A stretch of 64,000 bases of DNA, taken from the NCBI RefSeq assembly GCF_019393635.1, contig NC_057861.1, forward strand, positions 77,011,327 to 77,075,326, given 5' to 3'. A program made the position numbers and the translations under genes. Origin of the DNA: Dromiciops gliroides. Taxonomy: Eukaryota > Chordata > Mammalia > Microbiotheria > Microbiotheriidae. This document shows, piece after piece, positions 31,122 to 42,278 of the stretch (position 1 is the first letter of the stretch; each line of letters opens with the position of its first letter). Under the pieces are notes generated by a model that worked only from the letters and a program-made list of their open reading frames with translations, did no database searches and had not been told where the DNA came from.

Positions 31122-31900
31122 TAGCAGCTCTCTTTGTGGTGGCAAAGAATTGGAAATCAAGGGAATGTCCATCAATTGGGGAATGGCTGAACAAGTTGTG
31201 GTATATAAATGTAATACTAATGTGCTGTAAGAAGTGATGAGCAGGCAGATTTCAGAAAAACCTGAAAAGACTTAAGTGGACTGATGTTGAGTGAAGTGAG
31301 CAGAACCAGGAGAACGTTGTATACAGTAATAGCAACATTATGTGATGATCAACTGTGATAGACTTAGCTCTTCTCAGCAATACTATGATCCAAGATAATT
31401 CCAAAGGAATTATGATGGAAAAAGTTCTCCACATCCAGAAAAAAGAACTGTGGATTCTGAATGCAAACTGAACCATACTGTTTCTACTTTTTTGTGTTTT
31501 TTTTCTTTTTTGAGGTTTTTCCCTTTTGTTCTGACTCTTTCACAACATGACTAATGCAGAAATATGTTTAATGTGATTGTACATTTATAACCTATATCAG
31601 ATTGCTTTCTCTCTTGGGGATGGGGAGAGGGAAGGGAGGGAGGGAGAAAAACTTGGAACTAAAAATCTTATGAACAGGCAGCTGGGTGATGCAGTGGATA
31701 AAGCACCAGCCCTGGATTCAGGAGGACCTGAGTTCAAATCCGGCCTCGGACACTTAACACTTAGTAGCTGTGTGACCCTGGGCAAGTCACTTAACCCCAA
31801 TTGCCTCACCAAAAAAAAAATCTTATGAAAACAAATGTTGAAAACTATTTTTACATGTAACTGGAAAATAATAAAATACTTTTATAATTAAAAAAAAGAA
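31122..31900 (+). mobile_element. LINE-1, 5'-truncated, carrying a SINE
   Basis: L1 ORF2 end and 3' UTR ending AATAATAAAATACTTTTATA plus poly(A). Related flanks ending GGGCATATCA (about 31108-31122, 31889-31913) are the probable duplications. A SINE sits at 31675-31815. Confidence 0.85.
31675..31815 (+). mobile_element. Marsupial CORE-SINE inside L1 3' UTR
   Basis: Full copy of the AATTGCCTCAC-tail group with AAAAATCTTATGAA duplications on both sides. Confidence 0.9.
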
Positions 31901-32169
31901 ACGGGCATATCACTAGAAATAATGAGCTTCCTATTACCAGAAGTGTTCAAGCAAAGGACTGAATGTGTTTTTGTCAGGGAAGCTATGAAGAGAACATTTA
32001 GAATTCTGGGACAGATCACCAAAACTCAGTTTCACATTTATAGACTCTCCATCTAACACATACTCATTTCTTCCTGTTACGGGTCATCCTAGTAAGGTGT
32101 CTTACGCTCCCTCCACTGGGCTAAGCAGCATTGGAGGCTAATAATAAGATGGGGACATGGACTCAGACT

Positions 32170-32720
32170 CTCCCCTAAGACCATAGGATTTAGAGTTGGA
32201 AGGAATGCCAGACACTGTGGAATCCAAGACCCTCATTTTTTTAAAAAGAGGAAACTGATCCTTTTTCTAAAGTTTTTTTTTGTCCGCTAAGTTTTACATG
32301 ACCACACATGTATAACTTATATTGAATTGTTTGAGTTCTTAAGGGAGGGATAGGGAGGAAGGATGAGAATTTGGAACACAAAGATTTTGTTGTTTTTGGT
32401 TTTTTTTTGGAACACAAAGTTTTAAAAATCGATGTTACAATTTGTTTTTGCGTGGAAGGTGAGAAAATCCTAAATAAATAAATGAAAAGAAAAAAAAGAA
32501 AACAAATGTTGAAAACTATCTTTACATGTAACTGGAAAAATAATAAAATGCTTTTATGATTTAAAAAAAATGAATAAAAAGAGGAAACTGAGACTGCAAG
32601 AGGGGAAGGGACTTAGCTAAGGTCAAGCAGGTAGTTAAAAATGTCAGAACCTGGATTCAAATTCATATCTTCTAACTCAAAGTTTAGAGTCATTTCCTTT
32701 ATGCCCTACCATCTTTCTAT
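32170..32720 (+). mobile_element. Ancient MIR3/L3-like element split by a younger insertion
   Basis: Left part 32170-32258 and right part 32592-32720 read as one diverged element (GATTTAGAGTTGGAAGGAAT ... CAAGGTCAAGCAGGTAGTTA) once 32259-32575 is set aside. Confidence 0.55.
32259..32575 (+). mobile_element. Composite HAL1-like / L1 3'-end insertion
   Basis: Perfect 16-bp duplications AAAAAGAGGAAACTGA (32243-32258, 32576-32591) bound one 317-bp insertion. Its left two thirds match the HAL1-like 3' end also seen at 43170-43530. Its last part (about 32498-32565) is the standard L1 3' end, with TGTTGAAAACTATCTTTACA and AATAATAAAATGC. Each part has its own A-rich end. A T-rich stretch at about 32378-32409 interrupts a repeated GGAACACAAAG. 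Confidence 0.8.
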
Positions 32721-32899
32721 TTCTGTGTTTCTTTATGTCTCAGGCTGTTTCCCTCTGGGTGTACTTGTTTGTATTAGTCAAGCACATTCTGGTGGATGTA
32801 TGCATTTTGATATAGATCAAGAAGGTAACTTGGGGTCCTGTTCCTGCTTAACTTAGCATGGATCCAAGTAGATAGAGGTCCAGACTAACCTGGTAGTTA

Positions 32900-33125
32900 T
32901 AACCTCAACCTAAGGAAGGATCTGGGGTTTTTCCTCCAAAACTTGATCAGAGACCCAAGTTCTGTTTCTGGCTCAGCCACATATTCTATGATCCCAGAAA
33001 TCTCCTTCCCCTTGTCTTGTTTTCCCATCTGTAAAATGGGGTAATCATTTATTCGATTTAAAAAAAATGTGGAAATGTCTTGAAAGCTAAGTGTTATACA
33101 AATGTATGAGATCATTATTTTATTT
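32900..33125 (+). mobile_element. MIR SINE
   Basis: CCATCTGTAAAATGGGGTAA and flanking CORE-like sequence, diverged. Confidence 0.5.
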
Positions 33126-33469
33126 TAAGACTCAGCTGAGTCTGTTGTGAATGGATTATGATAGGACCCTATTTACCATAGACACTACAACAATACTCCA
33201 GTTTTACAATAGGATCATGAATTTGGTAGCCCATATAATAAAAGCTGTACAAGGATGCAACCAGCTGCCTTTTCATCATTAGAAGTCTTCAAGCAGAGGT
33301 TGGATAAATCATTTAGGATGTGGTAGAGGTTCCTGCTGCTGCTCCTGTATGTTTTGGACTAAATAACTTTTCATCCCTAAGATCCTTTGGGTCACCACTG
33401 TGTCTGTCTGTCTCTGTGTATCTATCTGACCTCCCCAGACCTTAGCCTAGAGCCACATCTGCTCATCTT

Positions 33470-33765
33470 GAGCTCTTACCTCCCCTTGATCTTTGCTTCT
33501 CAGTCCCTCAAAGACTCCCATGCTCCTATTTTCCTCTTTTTATCTCTTCTTTTCTTCCTCTTTCTAGTCTCTCCTCTTCTTCTTCCTTGTTGCTTTTCTT
33601 CCTTTCCCTTTTTCATCATTTTCTCCTCTTTGTCCTCCTTTTTCTCATTTTCTCCTTCCCACTTCTATTCTTTTCCCCCTCCCTTTCTTTCCTCCTCCTT
33701 TTCTATCTTTATTTTCTTTCTCTCTCCTTTTTCTCCTCTTTCTCCTTCACTGTTTCCCTTGGGAA
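33470..33765. repeat. Polypyrimidine tract
   Basis: About 300 bp nearly all C and T (TCTTCCTTT/CTCCTTTTTCTC). Confidence 0.75.
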
Positions 33766-33779
33766 AGGACTGTAGGTAT

Positions 33780-34590
33780 GAAATTTATGGTGATTTGGGC
33801 TGTTAAGTGTAGGGGCAAGTATAGGGCAAACCTGCTGGAGTAGGGGCTTGCAATTGGTATGAAAAAATACTTAGTTTTTTCTTTCCCTGGGTGATACCAG
33901 TTTTAGATAGGAACTGGAGGGAAAATCATTTCTATAAAGTTTAGGAACTCTTGCTACCTTGGAAGCTTTGGGGCTCCCATATTCAGACGCCGGCGGGGAG
34001 CCATAGGGAGGAGGAGAGGTCCCTTGGTAGAGGAATAGCTTTATTGGAGAATAATGGCCCTTCGTGTGGGAGTGGCTTGGGCTCCCTAGGGTCTTATGTG
34101 AAACATCATGACAAGTGGTGCTATTTGATCATGGTGATAAAACTGGGTTAGTGGTAGGGCACACAGGATAAGAATGAGCACATGTGCAGCTGCCTGGGCC
34201 ATATAACACTGGATATAACTCTGGTCCCTCACATTTAGCTTATCTAAATTGGAGCTCCTCATCTCTCTCCAAAACCTGCCCTTCTTCTAACGTTCTGTTT
34301 CTGTTGATGATACTAACATCAAGTCACCAAGGTCTCATTTACTGACTCTCTTTCCTCCTCTTGCCCTTAAGTGTCTTCTTTGTATTTGGTATGTCCCCTG
34401 GGTTATCTACTCAACTTTTTTTTTCTTTCTTTCCCTCAACACCAACTGAGAAATGCAGACCACTGTTTCTGAAAATCCTCATCACAGGCCCAGCTTGATC
34501 AGAACACTGATACTTTGCTATTAAGAGACTAAAAGTATTATTACAAGACATCAGTGAGTGACCTAGGAAAATTCACATATAGATAGGAAC
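33780..34590. other. No gene seen
   Basis: Unassigned sequence of moderate AT content with no convincing coding frame. Confidence 0.4.
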
Positions 34591-34594
34591 TCCC

Positions 34595-34766
34595 CCCCAA
34601 ATGGTTGTTGCTTGTCCTTCTTACTCCAAGTGGTGTCATGATTTGCACTGAATTGGATTTAAGTGAGGGTGGGGGCTGTGCCAGGTCACCAACCTCACTT
34701 TCTCCTCCAGAGCCATCTTGCCAGTGGCGAGATATAAATCAGGATGACTGGAGATGGCCCTGGATT
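34595..34766 (+). mobile_element. Marsupial mid-repetitive element, unnamed
   Basis: GAATTGGATTTAAGTGAGG...CAGGTCACCAACCTCACT...GATCAGGATGACTGGAGATGG-like blocks are remembered as a repeated sequence of marsupials; I cannot name the family. Confidence 0.4.
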
Positions 34767-34883
34767 TTTTTTTTTAGGCAACTGGGGTTAAATGACTTGC
34801 CCAGAGTCACACAGCTATTAAGTGTCTAAGGTCCTCCCAACTTCAGGGCCTGTGCTCTATCCACTGTACCAACTAGCTGCCCC
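34767..34883 (-). mobile_element. Marsupial CORE-SINE, shortened
   Basis: Reverse copy missing about 30 bp between CORE and B box, diverged. Confidence 0.8.
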
Positions 34884-35025
34884 TCCCAGATGGTTAGAAG
34901 ACTGGGAAAGAGCCCACTACCACGGGATCCACTGCTTTCTCTAATCTCTATACTGAAAAGTTAGTCTCAGCTGTACCACTAATGCTGGCCATGGTGCTGA
35001 CTGATTCTCTAATAATAGTACATCT

Positions 35026-35273
35026 TCTAGGTAGTTAGGTGGTGTAGTGGATAGAGTCAGGAAGACTTTCTCCATGAGTCCAAATCCAGCCTTAGACACA
35101 TACTAGTTGTGTGACCCTGGGTAAGTTACTTAACACAATTTACCTCAGTTTCCTCATCTGTAAAATGAGATGGAGAAGGAAATGGCAAACCAGTATCTTT
35201 GCCAAGAAAATCCCAAACAGGGTCATGAATAATCAGACACTACTGAAAACAATTCAACAGCACATACTACCTT
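35026..35273 (+). mobile_element. MAR1-type SINE with RTE-like tail
   Basis: A tRNA-like head and CORE are followed by TCATCTGTAAAATGAGATGG, TATCTTTGCCAAGAAAA and a GTCATGAATAATCAGACACT tail, the longer MAR1 form whose 3' end matches RTE/BovB-type LINEs. Confidence 0.75.
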
Positions 35274-35599
35274 GTACGATTTTAGCTCCCTCTTTTCTCT
35301 TCCTAGGAGGAGAGGTATACGATTTGGCTTCCTTACACATAGTAGAAGAGAAATTGCTCATTCAAGTTTTCAACCAGAGGCTGAATGATTACTTGTTTAA
35401 GTATGTTATGGGAGGGATTCCTTTTATGCAATAGATTGGGCTACATAATCTCTAAAATCCCTTCTAACTCTATGTGATTCTATATAGTTGCTAGTGTCTT
35501 CATGATTCTCTATAGTTGATCAAACACTTTTTTTAGTGCTGGCTTTCCTGCTTATCTGAAAGCCTGCACTGTATACCTAGTCCCATCTTCTTGCTTTTT

Positions 35600-35617
35600 T
35601 TCTTTCTTTCTTCCTTC

Positions 35618-35684
<67 letters not shown>

Positions 35685-35690
35685 TTTTTG
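35600..35690. repeat. (TTTC)n microsatellite
   Basis: About 20 TTTC units with few interruptions. Confidence 0.95.
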
Positions 35691-36083
35691 CTTTTTTCCT
35701 TTCTTAAAGAGCTGATTAATGCTTATGGCAACCCCAGCCCCAGATGGATTTTCAGGATTTTGCCAAAAGAAGCAGATTCCTAACAGTTACTTGGTTATAT
35801 GGTAATCTCAACCAAGTCCATCAAAACTCCAGGTGCAGGATACATTACTAATTAATCCTTTAAGTCCTCAGTTCCTCTGAAAGACCCCCATAAGTACCAC
35901 CTTCTCCCAGGAATAAGGTGGAACTTGCTAATATGAGTTAACATGGAGCAATCACTTCCCCTAAACACATTCCCAACTTAGCTATAGCTGCTTATGAATG
36001 TACTGCCCATTGAAAGTGAGATGTTTGGCTGTAGAAAGGGGCAGAAAAAAGTACTTTTGCATATAGAATAAGAAATAAATCAT

Positions 36084-36246
36084 GGGGCAGCTAGGTGGCG
36101 CAGTGGATAAAGCACTGGCCCTGGATTCAGGAGCACCTGAGTTCAAATCCAGCCTCAGACACTTGACACTTACTAGCTGTGTGACCCTGGGCAAGTCACT
36201 TAACCCCCATTGCCCTGCAAAAAGAAAGAAAGAAAGAAAGAAAGAA
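36084..36246 (+). mobile_element. Marsupial CORE-SINE
   Basis: Full copy of the TTGCCCTGC-tail group with a (GAAA)n end. Confidence 0.9.
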
Positions 36247-36249
36247 ATC

Positions 36250-36440
36250 AAGAGGCAGCTGAGCAATGTGGGAATAATGTATTGGACTGAGAGTCAGGAG
36301 CACCTGAATTCAAATTCTGCCTCAGACACCCCCTTTGTGATCCTGAACAAGTTGGCCACGGTTTCCTTCAGTGTAAAATGTTAATAATAATCATACCTAC
36401 TTTGTAGTGTTATTGTGAAACATTTTATAAACTTTTGCCT
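36250..36440 (+). mobile_element. Old MIR-like SINE
   Basis: GGACTGAGAGTCAGGAGCAC and TTCAAATTCTGCCTCAGACA followed by a diverged tail; clearly older than the abutting SINE. Confidence 0.6.
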
Positions 36441-36527
36441 CTAAAAATACTATTTATGTATTATTAAGTGAAAAAAATACTAGGAAGTATGGGAATAAAT
36501 GGAGTTTTTCTTAAAAAATACTATTTT

Positions 36528-36667
36528 GGGGGCAGCTAGGTGGCACAGCAGATAAAGCATCAGCCCTGGATTCAGGAGTACCTGAGTTCAAATCCAGCTT
36601 CAGACACTTGATACTTACTAGCTGTGTAACCCTGGACAAGTCACTTAACCCTCATTGCCCCACAATT
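36528..36667 (+). mobile_element. Marsupial CORE-SINE
   Basis: Full-length copy with CATTGCCCCAC end and almost no poly(A). Confidence 0.88.
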
Positions 36668-36779
36668 GTTATATTGGATGGATATCTAGGAGGGAGAGGA
36701 AGAGGGGATACTTGTAATAACTATGATGATGTAAGAAACAGAAGACACTAATAAAAATTTATTTTAAAAAAGAAAGAAA

Positions 36780-37110
36780 TCTACCTGAGAAAGTGTAAGT
36801 TCATGTCCCATTCATAGATGAACAATTTGTTGGTTAAATGATCAGGAAAAGAACTTTGTTTAATTAAAAACCACTAAACTCCATGTGTAAATGAACAATT
36901 TTCCAACAGAATGCAAGTTTAGTTTCCAAAAAGGGCAGAGAATGACTTTTGCACAAATAAAAAGGCTTAAATCACCTTGTAAAGGATGTAAAGTGATTCC
37001 CCTTTCATAGATGAAGAGTTTGATGGCTGAAAAATGGTATGAAAATGATTTTATGTACTACAAACATAAAATGAAATTATGAAGAGACACTGTTTTCAGA
37101 GACAGAAAGT
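36780..37110. repeat. Three diverged copies of a ~95-bp unit
   Basis: Blocks from about 36796, 36886 and 36986 share TTCATAGATGAA/AAATGAACAATTT, TTGGTTAAATGATC/TGGCTGAAAAATGG and an AATGA(C/T)TTT end. Similarity is moderate by eye. Confidence 0.4.
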
Positions 37111-37490
37111 TAAGAAGACCAGAATGGCAAAGTGTCCGGGTACTTGTGGTTTCTCATCTCATTTGCATATGGGATAATTACAAAAGGACTATTGGCTTAA
37201 TTACTAACAGTACTGGGAGTTCTTTACTTTTTTTTTAACCTCATGAGAGAAAGGTAAGTTACTGATTACCAGAAGGCATTGATATGAGACATTAAAAACA
37301 GTGAAGTGATGAGGAAGAATTTGGTAGGGATGGTCAAGAATGGGCCAGAGAGAATTCAGAAGGAGGCAAAGCTAGCTAGCTACTTCAGCTGTGAAGAAAC
37401 CATCAGAAAGGGAGTTAGCAGACAAGAAGGTACCAGCTACTAGTTCCTGATTGTCTGTAGAAAAGTTGATTTTCATTTGAAGATAGCTGA
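37111..37490. other. Unassigned sequence with octamer motif
   Basis: Non-repetitive as far as I can see. A POU octamer ATTTGCAT is at 37160-37167. No coding frame. Confidence 0.4.
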
Positions 37491-37510
37491 ATTGTCTTCC
37501 AGCATTATCT

Positions 37511-37661
37511 TTTTTTTTTTTTTTGGCGGGGCTATGTGGGGTTAAGTGACTTGCCCAGGGTCACACAGCTAGTAAGTGTCAAGTGTCTGAGGCCAAATTT
37601 GAACTCAGGTACTCCTGATTCCAGGGCCGATGCTCTATCCACTGTGCCACCTAGCTGCCCC
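37511..37661 (-). mobile_element. Marsupial CORE-SINE
   Basis: Reverse copy with TTCCAGCATTATCT duplications on both sides (from about 37497 and 37662). Confidence 0.9.
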
Positions 37662-37816
37662 CTTCCAGCATTATCTACAGTGGAAAAGTGGAGTGACCTC
37701 TCAGATGTTCCTGTATGAGAAAGGGGAAAGACAAGCTTTGCATTTGATTTGCTGTTGGATCAGTTGACTAACAGCTGATTGAACTTGGTAGAATCTTGGT
37801 GAATAAAGAGAGATGG

Positions 37817-37970
37817 AGGGGGCAGCTAGGTGGCACAGTGGATAAAGCACTAGCCCTGGATTCAGGAGGACCTGAGTTCAAACCAGCCTCAGACACTTGA
37901 CACTTACTAGCTGTGTGACCCTGGGAAAGTCACTTAACCCCCCCATAGCCCCACAAAAAAAAAGAAAAAA
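37817..37970 (+). mobile_element. Marsupial CORE-SINE
   Basis: Full-length copy with A-rich end and AGAGATG-type short duplications. Confidence 0.9.
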
Positions 37971-38559
37971 AAAGAGATGACTGAACTTGTTTGCTCAGAG
38001 AGAACCAATCTAATGAGCTTTGCAGTTCTCTGGCTTAAAGGGAAATGCTGGCCAATACAATAACATAAAACTTTCTCAACCCCCTTTTAAGGATGATTGT
38101 AAGTTAAAAGTAAAAAGAGCTTAGCAATGCTTCATCTGCTTGAGAACAGAAGGAAAGAGTATTTGCCCAGACAGAGAATAATAAGGACTAGAAGGAAAGC
38201 AGTTAGCAAAGAAACGATTTCCTGTGGCAGATCCCTAAATGGACCAATGATATCAAGCCCTGCAACCCAAAGCTGTGAGTTAATACAAGCACATGGGTTT
38301 TCCTCATTTATCTGTCTCCATACCAGGTTTACATGTGTGGCCACTCTCTTCACACATATGTAATGCATGTGTGAGAGAATATACACTAGGTTGATACTGA
38401 AAACTGAAGTTTCTGAGGCTAAAATGGGATGACTAATAATTAACATTTACATGTTGATTTTTACATTTAACTTACAAATAAACTTAACCAAAGTACTTTT
38501 TGGTTTACAAAGAACATTACAAATATTATCTCATTCTATCCTCAATAATACCGTGAGCA
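37971..38559. other. No gene seen
   Basis: AT-rich sequence between a SINE and the L2. I recognise nothing else in it. Confidence 0.4.
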
Positions 38560-38656
38560 TTTATTAAGCACCTACTATGTGCTATGCACTGTGCTAAGTT
38601 CTTGGGATACCAAGAAAGGCAAAAACAGTCCCTACCCTTAAGAAGCTCACATTCTT

Positions 38657-38818
38657 GGGGCAGCTAGGTGGTGCAGTGGATAAAGCACTGGCCCTGGATT
38701 CAGGAGGACCTGAGTTCAAATCCGGCCTCAAATACTTGACACTTGCTAGCTATGTGACCCTGGGCAAGTCACTTAACCCCAATTGCCTCACCAAAAAACA
38801 AAACAAAACAAACAAAAA
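38657..38818 (+). mobile_element. Marsupial CORE-SINE at the HAL1-like 5' junction
   Basis: AATTGCCTCAC-tail group. Duplications AAGAAGCTCACATTCTTGGG and AAGAAACTCACATTCTTGGG reach across the L2/HAL1 border, so the SINE came after the HAL1-like element. Confidence 0.88.
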
Positions 38819-39975
38819 AAAGAAACTCACATTCTTGGGGGCAGAGCCAAGATGTCGGAGGAAAGGCAATAACTTCTCAGAGTTCCCCACATGATTATGC
38901 CAAAAACCTCCAAATAATGCCATAAGATCATTTCTGGAGCAGCAGAACCCACAAAAGGATGGCATGAGATTATTTTCCAGCCAAAGATGGCTTAGAAGGT
39001 CAACAGGAAAGGTCTGTTGTACCAGGGTGAGAGTGAAGCACAGCCTTGCTGCCATGCATGCAGATTCAGCCCCAGGCTGGCTGCACCAGAAAAAGAGACC
39101 CCCAGAGCCTCTGAATTGGCTGCAGTAGCGGCTCCTTCTGGAACTAAGCTCACGGTCTGGTGAGAGGGCTGAGTGGCTGGCTGGGGGTGGGGGGAGCAAG
39201 AGGGATTACAGGGGTCTCTGTTGGAGCTGAGGCAGAACTCAGTTGTTTTTCCCATGCTGGGAATCAGGAAGCAGTCTTGAGTGGTGGTGGCCCAGGTGGG
39301 TGAGGGGCACAGGATCTCCCAAGGCTTGCAACCACAGCAAAACAGATTTTCGTTTCCAAGTTAAAGAGCAAGTAGGCCTGGGGTTATTTACAGACCAGAG
39401 CACAGGCCAGGTAAGTACAGAATGTGCCTCTCCTTAAATTGTACCATGTGGGACCCCCTGAAGCTTGGGAGAGAGTACATCCTGGAAGCAGTGCCCCACT
39501 TTAAGAAGGAGTTAAAAATCAGGAAATAGGCTAGCAAAATGAACAGACAGAAAAAGATGTTTCTTTGGTGACAAGGAAGATCAAAATACACCCCCAGAAG
39601 TAGATATAAAGTCAAAACTCTTACATCCAAAGCTTCCAAGAAAAATATGAATTGGTCTCAGGCCATAGAAGTGCTCAAAAAGAACTTTGAAGATAAAGTA
39701 AGAGAGGTAGAGGGAAAAATGGAAAAAAATGAGAGTGATGCAGGGAAATCATGAAAAAAAGTCAACAGCTTGAAAGCCAAATAGAAAACCTTTTTGAAGA
39801 AAATAATTGCTTAAGAATTAGGATTAAACAAATGGAAGCTAATGACTTTATGAGAAATGAAGACACAATAAAGCAAATCTAAATGAATAAAAAAATAGAG
39901 GGCATTGTAAAATATCTCCTTAGAAAAACAGCTGATCTAGAAAATAGATCCAGGAGAGATAATTTGAAAATTATT

Positions 39976-40136
39976 GGGGGCAGCTAGGTGGCACAGTGGA
40001 TAAAACACCGGCCCTGGATTCAGGAGTACCTGAGTTCAAATCTGGCCTCAGACACTTGACACTTACTAGCTGTGTGACGCTGGGCAAGTCACTTAACCCC
40101 CATTGCCCTGCAAAAAAAAAAAAAAAAAGAAAGAAA
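39976..40136 (+). mobile_element. Marsupial CORE-SINE inside the HAL1-like element
   Basis: TTGCCCTGC-tail group with GAAAATTATTGG duplications on both sides, interrupting ORF1-like sequence. Confidence 0.9.
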
Positions 40137-40366
40137 GAAAATTATTGGACTACCTGAAAACCATGATAAAAAAAAGAGCTTAGACATCATCTTTTAAGAA
40201 ATTGTCAGGAAAATTGCCCTGATATTCTAGAAGCAGAAGGTAAAATAGAAATTGAAAGAATCCACTGATCACCTCCTGAAAGAGATCCCAAAAGGAAAAC
40301 TTTCAGGAATATTATAGTCAAATTCCAGAGCTCCTAGGTCAAGGAGAAAATATTGCAAGCAGCCAT

Positions 40367-41644
40367 TGTGAAAAAAATTATTAACTATATCTAATCTGAA
40401 AAATTATAAGTTTAGAAAAATTATAAGTATAAGAAAAATTATAATTGGGCCATAAGTCCTGCCTCGGTTGCCATTCAAATGTAAAAATATTTTACCTGAC
40501 GAGCTGGGCCCTAATCTCACTGGGGGGCCTAATCTGGGGGCTTTTGACTGTCTGGCTATCAGACTGCTATTAATTTCCTAAGCCAATTTGTTAGGGCCTT
40601 TTAAAAATTTCTCCACACTGCTCCCCTCCCAAATTGATAAGCAAATGATTAAGAAGCCTCTTAATTGGGGCAGCTAGGTGATGCAGTGGATAGAGCACTG
40701 GCCCTGGAGTCAGGAGTACCTGAGTTCAAATCCGGCCTCAGACACTTAACACTTACTAGCTGTGTGACCTTGGGCAAGTCACTTAACCCCAATTGCCTCA
40801 CTAAAAAAAAAAAAAAAGAAAAGAAGCCTCTTAATTAAATAATCAAAGCAGGGTATATTTATAAAAATATATGTAAGAGATAAGAAATGCAAAGTTATAT
40901 GAGACCTGTCTGCTTTTAATATAATAAGGGCTGTTGCTGCCTCTTGCCTGAGGGTCTGCTGCTTGGATCAGTTTGCCTCCAATCCTCTCCAGCTTCACTC
41001 TTTTTCACCTTCACTCCAGCTCCCCTGTGCTTTCACTGCTCAGCTCCTTTCTTCTAACTCCAAGCCTCCTTGCTTCGCTCTTTAACTTCTCTCTCACTAC
41101 CATAGCCTCAGTCTCCTTAGTGAACCCCTTTTCTGTACTGTTATGATGAACCCCCAAGCGCTTCTTCTCTCACCAACCTCCTTGTGTCCTCTTAGTCATC
41201 CGGTGTCCCTTTTCTGTTCATCCTCTATACTGTCTAACTCCCAGTATATATCTTCCTTCTCTCCCCTCAAACCTCGGGCTCCCTGCACCTCCGTACATAC
41301 CAAGCTAATCCACTGGCTGCATTAGGGCTGTGCCCGGTGGGGCTCGAGTGTCCTGTGCATACCACACCCAGGGCTCGAGGAGACCATGCCCCCTGCTGTG
41401 CACCCAGGGCCTGGCAGGACAAGCCTGGGATCTCCAGGGCAGCTCCCCTCAGGGTGGAGGGAGCTGGGGCTTTCCCCAGCTGTCCACCCAGCTGACATTC
41501 TCAAAGGCCCATGGGCTTCTCTGCTAGGCTGAAGTGGAGGGGGAGGGGCACCAGCCCCTCTTACACAGAGAAAACCCCTGAGGGCCTAAGGCTTTTTAAT
41601 TTCAGCCCAAAGGCAGGGTCCCCAAATCACAATAAATTCCCACA
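40367..41644 (+). mobile_element. Solo LTR inside the HAL1-like element
   Basis: The 1278-bp block runs from TG to CA. Four-base target copies CCAT (40363-40366, 41645-41648) bound it, and ORF1-like sequence resumes beyond. AATAAA is close to the 3' end. It contains one SINE, so the LTR itself is about 1.1 kb. A fossil with no retroviral genes; family not identified. Confidence 0.65.
40667..40820 (+). mobile_element. Marsupial CORE-SINE inside the LTR
   Basis: AATTGCCTCAC-tail group with AAGAAGCCTCTTAATT duplications on both sides. Youngest layer of the nest. Confidence 0.9.
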
Positions 41645-42140
41645 CCATAAAGAATTCAAATACTGTGGAGCCACAGTCAGGATAACACATGATCTGGCAG
41701 CTTCTACATTAAAGGATCAGAAGGCATGGAATATGATATTCAGGAGGGCAAAGGAAGTGGAATTACAACCAAGAATCACCTACCAGCAAACCTGATTATA
41801 ATCTTTCAGGGTAAAAAATGGGACTTCAATGAAAAAGAGGACTTTCAGGCATTTGTAGAGAAAAGACCTTAACTAAATAGAAAATTTGACTTTCAAATGC
41901 AATACCCTAGAGAAACATAAAAAGGTAAACAGGAAAAAGATATCATGATGGAGGTTAAAAGGTTAAACTGTTTACATTCCTACATGGGAAGATGATACTT
42001 TTAACTCATAAGAACTTTCTCAGTATTAGGGTAGCTGAAAGGAATACAGTTAGACAGAGGCACAGGTGTGAATTGATTATTAAGGGATGATATCTGTAAA
42101 GCACTTATTTTTTGTTTATAGTTTTATTTGGTTTTGCTTT

Positions 42141-42278
42141 TTTGCAGGGCGGTCAGGATGGGGTGGCATGCCCAGGGTTGAGCAGCTGGTGAGTGTCTTG
42201 TATCTGAAGCTGGATTTGAGCTCGGGTCCTCCTGGGTCCAGGGTGGGTGCTTTGTTCACTGTGTCACCTACATGCCCC
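42141..42278 (-). mobile_element. Diverged CORE-SINE
   Basis: Reverse copy recognisable by GCAGGGCGGTCAGG at the tail and GTGTCACCTACATGCCCC at the head, more mutated than its neighbours. Confidence 0.65.

Noticed and set aside
36084-36246. tRNA-gene-like A and B boxes
   Set aside because: They belong to the tRNA-derived SINE head; no cloverleaf can be completed here or in the other copies.
41143-41527. Short frames in the middle of the 40.4-41.6 kb block
   Set aside because: They lie inside a solo LTR, are short and overlap on both strands; no protein is supported.
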